Part shown: piece by piece, positions 58,883 through 64,000 of the stretch
Position numbering within the stretch: the stretch's first letter is position 1
Layout of the letters: every line of letters begins with the position of its first letter
Assembly: GCA_016707425.1 (NCBI GenBank)
Contig: JADJHU010000003.1
Span: 220,320-284,319 of the forward strand
Length of the DNA stretch: 64,000 nt
DNA from: Gammaproteobacteria bacterium
Lineage (GTDB): Bacteria; Pseudomonadota; Gammaproteobacteria; Steroidobacterales; Steroidobacteraceae
Direction: 5' to 3'
The notes under the pieces: generated by a model
What the model was told of the DNA's origin: nothing
Databases searched by the model: none
What the model saw: the letters and a program-made list of their open reading frames with translations, nothing else
Translations under genes and position numbers: made by a program

Positions 58883-59752
58883 TCAGAACCTCCCGCTGCG
58901 GAAATCCTCCACCGCCTGGCGCAGCTCCTGTGCCGTGTTCATGACAAAGGGGCCGAGGCGCGCCACCGGCTCACCGAGCGGGCGGCCCGCAACGAGGATC
59001 GCCCGGCTGGGCGAAGCGTCGCCGCCCGCGCCCTCCAGCTCGATCCCGGTGCCTCGCCCGAGCACCGCGAGCTCCTGGCGGGAAACCCGTGCGTCCCTGC
59101 CAGGGCCCACGTGCATGGCGCCTTCGTAGACGTACACGAAGGACGTGTACGCGTCGGGCACGGCGTGCACGAAGCGCACTCCCGCCCCGAGCTCGAGGTC
59201 GAGCCAGGTCGGATCCGTCGCTGGCTGCACGACGGGGCCTCGCACCTCGCCGACCGCGCCCGCAATCACCTTCACCCGCGCCCCTGTTCGCACGGCCACC
59301 ACCGGAATGCGCTCGGGCCCGAACTCCTGATAGTCGGGCGCCGTCATCTTGTCGCGCGCCGGCAGGTTGATCCACAGCTGGAAGCCGCGCAGGCGCCCGG
59401 ACTCCTGCTGCGGCATCTCCGAGTGCACGAGGCCGCGGCCGGCGGTCATCCATTGCACCGCTCCGGGCACCAGCAGGCCCTCGTGGCCGTGGTTATCCCG
59501 ATGGCGCATCCGTCCGTCGAGCATGTAGGTCACGGTCTGGAAGCCGCGGTGCGGGTGATCGGGGAAGCCCGCGATGTAGTCCTGTGGCTCGTCGGTACCG
59601 AACTCGTCGAGCAGCAGGAATGGATCAAGATCCGGCAGCTGCGGCTGACCGATGACGCGCTCGAGCTTCACGCCGGCGCCGTCGGAAGTCGGGATGCCAC
59701 GCACCACACGCGTCACGGTACGCGTGGCCCCTGTCTGTCCACGTGCCTGCAT
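58883..59752 (-). CDS. Pirin family protein
   Basis: 289 residues from ATG 59752; a GTG at 59770 is less likely. Double cupin fold: FPDHPHRGFQTVTYML, then HRDNHGHEGLLVPGAVQWMT and HSEMPQQESGRLRGFQLWIN contain the three His and one Glu that bind iron or another metal. Pirins can act as quercetin dioxygenases or regulators; which applies here is unknown. It ends 42 nt from the convergent aceK stop. Confidence 0.95.
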   Translation of the reverse strand: MQARGQTGATRTVTRVVRGIPTSDGAGVKLERVIGQPQLPDLDPFLLLDEFGTDEPQDYIAGFPDHPHRGFQTVTYMLDGRMRHRDNHGHEGLLVPGAVQWMTAGRGLVHSEMPQQESGRLRGFQLWINLPARDKMTAPDYQEFGPERIPVVAVRTGARVKVIAGAVGEVRGPVVQPATDPTWLDLELGAGVRFVHAVPDAYTSFVYVYEGAMHVGPGRDARVSRQELAVLGRGTGIELEGAGGDASPSRAILVAGRPLGEPVARLGPFVMNTAQELRQAVEDFRSGRF

Positions 59753-59803
59753 CGATGTCTCTTCTGCCACCGCCGTGCCCGAAGCCCGGGGATTTCCGTG
59801 GGC

Positions 59804-60975
59804 TCAACCGCCGGCCGCGTCGAGCGCGTACGTGACATCCTCGAGCAGATCGTCGGGATCCTCGAGGCCGATCGACAGACGCACCGTCCCGTCGGTGATG
59901 CCGGCAGTGCGCCGCTGCTCGGGCGTGAGCTCACGCGAGCCCATCATCTGCGGCGCCATCACGAGCGACTCGGTCGAACCGAGACTCGCGGTGAGCGCGA
60001 AGAGCTCGAGCGCCTCGGCGAAGCGCCGCCCCGCCTCGGCGCCGCCGGCCAGATCGAAACTCACGATCGAGCCGAAATCACGCATCTGGCGCGCGGCGAG
60101 CGCGTGGCGCGGATGAGTTGCCAGCCCCGGGTAGTGCACACGGGCCACGGCCGGATGTGCAGAGAGGAGCTCCGCGATCTGCATGGCCGTGGCACTCTGC
60201 TCACGGTACCGGAGGAAATAGGTCTTGAGCCCGCGCTGGATGAGCCAGGCGGCATGTGGATCGAGCGTGCCGCCGAAGAGCGTGAACTCGCCGCGCAGTT
60301 CGCGCACGAGTCCGGCATCGGCAATCAGCGCACCGCCCATGACGTCGCCCGCGCCGGAGGCGAACTTGGTGAGGCTGTGCAGAAAGATGTCGACCGCGAA
60401 CTCGCCATGCTGGTGCAGCCCGCCGAAGGTGTTGTCCATCACCGCGAGTGCGCCGTGACGGTGCGCCGCAGCCGTGATGGCCTCGACATCGGCGATCTTC
60501 GTGATCGGGTTCGTCGGACTCTCGAAGATCACGAGCCGTGTCGGCTGCGCCGCGAGCGCGTGCTCGATGCCCTCCGTGTCCTCGATCGAGAGCAGGTAGG
60601 CGTCACGCCGTAGCGGCCGAGCACGCGGCGGATCAGGTGCCGCGTCGGCCCGTAGCTCTCGATGAAGCAGAGGATGTGATCCCCCTGTTTCGTCAGCGCG
60701 AGCAGCGCCTGCGCCACCGCTCCGACAACGGAGGCACAGACGATCGCGTCGTCCCGGCCCTGAAGCTCCGCGATCGTCCGCTCGAGCTGCTCCGTCGTCG
60801 GATTGGCGGACCGCGAATAGAAGAACCCCGTGCGCTCCCCGCGCAGGTTCCTGAGCGTCTCCTCGACCGAGTCGAACTCGAACTTGACCGTCTGATAGAT
60901 CGGCGCAACGACGGGCCGGTTATCGGGAGGCAGCCCGACTTCGGGCGGATGGTTGACGCGGCTGCGCTTCTTCAT
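59804..60975 (-). pseudogene. Cystathionine gamma-synthase/beta-lyase family gene with -1 frameshift
   Basis: The first part (ATG 60975) reads PIYQTVKFEFDSVEETLRNL, YSRSANPTTEQLERTIAELQ, ILCFIESYGPTRHLIRRVL to YGV, and then the frame is lost at about 60604. One extra base there would continue DAYLLSIEDTEGIEHALAAQ, VIFESPTNPITKIADV and SLTKFASGAGDVMGGAL with the PLP lysine, ending ALDAAGG. The two halves together make a full enzyme of about 390 residues with all expected motifs. Either a recent mutation or an assembly error explains it. It belongs to the trans-sulfuration (Cys/Met metabolism) PLP enzymes; the exact reaction is not assignable. Confidence 0.88.
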
Positions 60976-60981
60976 GTCGCC

Positions 60982-60987
60982 AGCATA
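60982..60987 (-). promoter_or_regulatory. -10 element of the trans-sulfuration gene, leaderless
   Basis: TATGCT on the minus strand with exactly 6 nt (ggcgac) before ATG 60975, the same geometry as at three other genes in the window. Confidence 0.4.
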
Positions 60988-61026
60988 AGGCCATTCACGT
61001 GAGGATGGGCGAAAAACCGGCCGCAT

Positions 61027-61800
61027 CTACGAGCGGCGTGCCATCCCGTGTCCGCTCGCGGCCAGTGCCGCACCGAGCACACCGGCCTGACCGGCGAAAT
61101 GCGCCGGGCGCAGTTCCGCCGCCGAGCGCAACAGCGGACCGAACTCCGCGAAGCGCGCGCTCACTGCGCCGCCGAGGATGAACACGTCCGGCCAGAACAG
61201 CCGGTGCATCTCCGCAAGGTAGTCGTTCACCCGCTCCACCCAGTGGGCAAAGTCCAGCTTCTCGGCGGTGCGGACGCGCGCGGACGCCCAGTGCTCGGCA
61301 TCCATCCCGCGCAGCGTCAGATGACCGAGCTCGGTGTTCGGCAGCAGCACGCCGTCGTTGAAGAGTGCCGTACCGATGCCGGTGCCGAAGGTAAGCATGA
61401 TGACGACGCCCGATGTGTTGCGCCCGGCACCCCAGCGCATTTCGGCGAGACCCGCGGCATCGGCATCGTTCAGCAGGACCACGGGCCGGGCAAGCGCCTC
61501 ACTCATACGTCGCGCGCCCTCGCACCCGATCCACGCAGGATCGATGTTGGCGGCCGTGCGAACGATGCCGCGCTGGATGACCGAGGGCATCCCGACGCCG
61601 ACCGGTCCGTCGGCGTCGAGCGTCTTTGCGAGATCTGCGCAGGCCGCGATCACCGCATCCGGTGTCGCAGGCTGCGGTGTCGGCACACTGTGCAGTCCGC
61701 CGAGCAGGAGCCCGTCGTCGATGTCGGCGAGGCCTGCCTTGATGGCCGATCCACCAATGTCGAGGCCCGCAAGCACGACTCCCGGCGGCCGGGCGGTCAT
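61027..61800 (-). CDS. ppgK: Polyphosphate glucokinase (ROK family)
   Basis: 257 residues. The ROK ATPase phosphate-1 motif LDIGGSAIKAGLAD, VGVGMPSVIQRGIVRTAANI, NDADAAGLAEMRWG (catalytic Asp) and LTFGTGIGTALFNDGVLLPN match the PpgK branch that uses polyphosphate or ATP to phosphorylate glucose. The Zn-finger of classical ROK repressors is absent. Its ATG overlaps the potI stop by 4 bases, so it is translated with the transporter genes, an odd pairing. Confidence 0.9.
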   Translation of the reverse strand: MTARPPGVVLAGLDIGGSAIKAGLADIDDGLLLGGLHSVPTPQPATPDAVIAACADLAKTLDADGPVGVGMPSVIQRGIVRTAANIDPAWIGCEGARRMSEALARPVVLLNDADAAGLAEMRWGAGRNTSGVVIMLTFGTGIGTALFNDGVLLPNTELGHLTLRGMDAEHWASARVRTAEKLDFAHWVERVNDYLAEMHRLFWPDVFILGGAVSARFAEFGPLLRSAAELRPAHFAGQAGVLGAALAASGHGMARRS

Positions 61801-62636
61801 GTCCGGTCATCCTCCTGCTGCGGCAGCGTTCTGGCTGCGGACAGATGGCGCATCCACAACGTGCCGGCGATGATCCCCAGAGCGACGACACTCACGAGGA
61901 GGGTCGCCAGCGCGTTCACGTCCGGGCTCACCCCGAGGCGCACTTTCGAGAATACCACCATCGGCAGCGTGCTCGAACCGGGCCCCGCGACGAACTGCGA
62001 GATCACGAGATCGTCCCAGGAGAGCGTGAAGGCCAGGAGCCAGCCTGAAGCGATCGCCGGCAGGATGAGCGGCAGCGTGATGCGGAAGAACACCGTGAGC
62101 GGTCGTGCGCCGAGATCCATCGCAGCCTCCTCGAGGGACTCGTCGTGGCCCGCAAGCCGCGACTGGACGATCACCGACACGTAGGCCATGGAGAACGTCA
62201 CATGTGCGAGCGTAACGGTGAGGATGCCGCGTCCCTGCGGCCAGCCGATCAGCTGCTCGAGGGAGACGAACAGCAGCAGCAGCGACAGGCCCGTGATCAC
62301 CTCGGGCATCACGAGCGGTGCAGTGGCCAGGCCCGAAAGGAGTGTCCGCCCGCGGAACGGTCCGAAACGCGCAAGCGTCAGCCCCGCGAGCGTACCGAGC
62401 ACGACCGCACCGCTCGCCGTCATTGCCGCGATGCGCAGCGACACCCAGGCCGCATCGAGCATCTGCTCATTTCCGAAGAGCTCGCGGTACCAGTGAAGCG
62501 TGGGCGAGTTGGCCGCATCCCAGACGGTCACCAGGCGCGAGGCGTTGAAGGAGAACACGATCATGGAGACGATCGGCACGTACAGGAACACGAGACCCAC
62601 CGCAAGTGCGAGTGGCGCGAGCACGCCCCGTTTCAC
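61797..62636 (-). CDS. potI: Polyamine ABC transporter permease PotI
   Basis: 279 residues from GTG 62636 (GGAGG 6 nt upstream; it overlaps the potH stop by 4 bases). Six membrane helices, with the EAA loop EEAAMDLGARPLTVFFRITL that contacts the ATPase. FVAGPGSSTLPMVVFSKVRL is typical of PotI/PotC. It forms the inner-membrane pore with PotH for putrescine/spermidine uptake. Confidence 0.94.
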   Translation of the reverse strand: MKRGVLAPLALAVGLVFLYVPIVSMIVFSFNASRLVTVWDAANSPTLHWYRELFGNEQMLDAAWVSLRIAAMTASGAVVLGTLAGLTLARFGPFRGRTLLSGLATAPLVMPEVITGLSLLLLFVSLEQLIGWPQGRGILTVTLAHVTFSMAYVSVIVQSRLAGHDESLEEAAMDLGARPLTVFFRITLPLILPAIASGWLLAFTLSWDDLVISQFVAGPGSSTLPMVVFSKVRLGVSPDVNALATLLVSVVALGIIAGTLWMRHLSAARTLPQQEDDRT

Positions 62637-63583
62637 CGTCGTCCTCCGCCGAGCTCGCGGCTCTCGAGACGCTGGAAGATCGTGATCGGCACCACGAGCA
62701 GCAGCAGCATGATGATCGCCACTGCGCTCGCCACCGGCCAGTCCCGGTTGGCGAAGAACTCGTCCCACAGCACGCGGCCGATCATCAGCTGATCGGTGCG
62801 CCCGAGGAGAGACGGGATCACGAACTCGCCCACTGCCGGAATGAACACCAGGAGCGAACCGGCGACGATCCCCGGGAGCGAAAGCGGCAGCGTAATGCGC
62901 AGGAAGGCCGTGCGCGGACGCGCGCCGAGATCCTTCGCCGCCTCGAGCAGCAGCAGATCGTGCTTCTCGAGGTTTGCGTACAGCGGAAGGATCATGAAGG
63001 GCAGGTAGGAATAGATGATGCCGACGTACACGGCGAAGTCCGTCTGCATCATCGTGATCGGCTGGTCGATGATACCCAGGGCGAGGAGCGCGTTGTTGAT
63101 CAGGCCGTTGTTCTTCAGGAGACCGATCCAGGCATAGACCCGCAGCAGGAAGGAGGTCCAGAACGGCAGGATGATGAGCAGCAGGAACAGGCTCCGCCAC
63201 GCCGGGCTCGAACGGGCAATCGCATACGCCATGGGATAGCCCAGCAGCAGACAGCCGACGGTGGACACCGCGGCGACCTTCAGCGAATAAAGCCAGGAGC
63301 TGATGTAAAGATCATCCGTAAAGAGAAAGAGGTAGTTCGCGACGTTCAGGCGAATCGCGAGCGACTGGTTCCCGACCCACTCGATGAGCGGCGCGTAGGG
63401 CGGCATGGCCACGAGCACCGAGGAGAAGGAGATCTTCAGGACGAAGAGAAAGGGCACCGCGAAGAACAGCAGCAGCCACAGATAGGGCGCAGCGATCGCC
63501 AGCCGCGCACCGTGGCCGCGGCGCGTGCGGCGCCGCCTGTCAGCGCGCGCAGGCATGGCTCCCTTCCCGGCTTCGCCGCTCAT
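62633..63583 (-). CDS. potH: Polyamine ABC transporter permease PotH
   Basis: 316 residues. A basic N-terminus, then six helices. The EAA motif is LEAAKDLGARPRTAFLRITL. LLGRTDQLMIGRVLWDEFFA and FWTSFLLRVYAWIGLLKNNG are PotH/PotB signatures. Its start overlaps the potG stop by 4 bases (ATGA), so potG-potH-potI form one coupled transcript reaching ppgK. Confidence 0.95.
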   Translation of the reverse strand: MSGEAGKGAMPARADRRRRTRRGHGARLAIAAPYLWLLLFFAVPFLFVLKISFSSVLVAMPPYAPLIEWVGNQSLAIRLNVANYLFLFTDDLYISSWLYSLKVAAVSTVGCLLLGYPMAYAIARSSPAWRSLFLLLIILPFWTSFLLRVYAWIGLLKNNGLINNALLALGIIDQPITMMQTDFAVYVGIIYSYLPFMILPLYANLEKHDLLLLEAAKDLGARPRTAFLRITLPLSLPGIVAGSLLVFIPAVGEFVIPSLLGRTDQLMIGRVLWDEFFANRDWPVASAVAIIMLLLLVVPITIFQRLESRELGGGRR

Positions 63584-64000
63584 CGCGTGAGAACGACCGG
63601 GCTCGAGGGATGCCAGGAGAGATACACCTGCTCGTCCCGGCCGATGCGGTCCTCAGGGTGCCGCAGGACGTTCGGGCGCGTGACGCGCACCAGCCGCCCT
63701 GAACCGAGACGCACGCGATAGATCGACAGATCACCCATATAGGCGATTTCCTGTACGACACCACGGGCAAGATTCTCGGAACCCTCCGGCCGCTCACGCC
63801 CGATGGTCATCTTCTCGGGGCGGATCGCTGCCCACACCGTCGCATCCGGCGCCGAGCTGATGCCGTGGTCGACGTGGATGACGGCATCGAGGTCGGCCGC
63901 CCGGATACGCACATGATCAGGCTCATCCTCGATCAACCGGCCCTCGAAGATGTTCACCGAACCGATGAAATCGGCCACGAAGCGCGAGACCGGATATTCG
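63580..64000 (-). CDS. potG: Polyamine ABC transporter ATP-binding protein PotG, C-terminal part
   Basis: The frame is open to the window edge; the visible 139 residues are the C-terminal TOBE-type regulatory domain: YPVSRFVADFIGSVNIFEGR, WAAIRPEKMTIGRERPEG, EIAYMGDLSIYRVRLGSG. The nucleotide-binding motifs (Walker A, signature) lie outside the window. The periplasmic binding protein (potF) is expected further upstream, also outside the window. Confidence 0.9.
   Translation of the reverse strand, partial: EYPVSRFVADFIGSVNIFEGRLIEDEPDHVRIRAADLDAVIHVDHGISSAPDATVWAAIRPEKMTIGRERPEGSENLARGVVQEIAYMGDLSIYRVRLGSGRLVRVTRPNVLRHPEDRIGRDEQVYLSWHPSSPVVLTR

Overview
The window is a GC-rich (roughly two-thirds G+C by eye), densely packed bacterial chromosome segment. 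The gene content points to a Gammaproteobacterium, probably near the Steroidobacterales/Nevskiales/Xanthomonadales: icd lies close to aceK, a polyamine ABC operon (potGHI) is present, and there are several large TonB-dependent receptors and many secreted haem-motif proteins. I found no rRNA, tRNA, CRISPR array, insertion sequence or prophage. Placement is inference from gene families only.

Layout. (1) 1-6.1 kb: the tail of a TPR protein, small envelope proteins, a two-component system, a PsiF-type protein and a methyltransferase. (2) 6.1-20.2 kb, minus strand: one long catabolic operon with E1 alpha and beta subunits of a 2-oxoacid/acetoin-type dehydrogenase, a free-standing lipoyl domain, an NTF2-like protein, two TonB-dependent receptors, two short-chain dehydrogenases, a membrane PQQ dehydrogenase, a secreted haem/propeller protein and a c-type cytochrome. 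It looks like uptake and periplasmic oxidation of an unidentified hydrophobic alcohol followed by intracellular oxidation. A divergent LuxR-type regulator and a DUF3604 protein lie at 20.3-23.3 kb. (3) 23.3-47.6 kb: the most unusual part. Two divergent gene sets share a 350-bp intergenic region. The leftward set encodes three secreted proteins (two with CxxCH haem motifs, one Tat-exported), a TlpA-like thioredoxin, two large periplasmic TPR proteins, two small envelope proteins, a TolQ/ExbB-like channel, two ExbD/TolR-like proteins, an AgmX/TonB C-terminal-domain protein and a KefB-like antiporter. The rightward set encodes a haem-motif lipoprotein, two outer-membrane barrel proteins, a second thioredoxin, DUF4266 and DUF3570, facing an ApbE flavin transferase. 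The layout resembles the Myxococcus Agl-Glt proton-driven envelope machine, here joined to a putative surface redox module. (4) 47.7-64 kb: housekeeping and accessory genes, namely a SYLF protein, msrA, a PlpD-like patatin, agmatine deiminase, icd, aceK, a pirin, polyphosphate glucokinase and potGHI.

Two sequence-level patterns stand out. Several isolated genes have a sigma70-like -10 hexamer ending only 6-10 nt before the start codon, which suggests leaderless transcripts. At least four genes carry frameshifts or decay: a secreted lipoprotein near 1.0-1.4 kb, a TPR protein at 52.5 kb, a nucleotidyltransferase at 55.5 kb and a trans-sulfuration enzyme at 60.6 kb. Some of these may be assembly errors.
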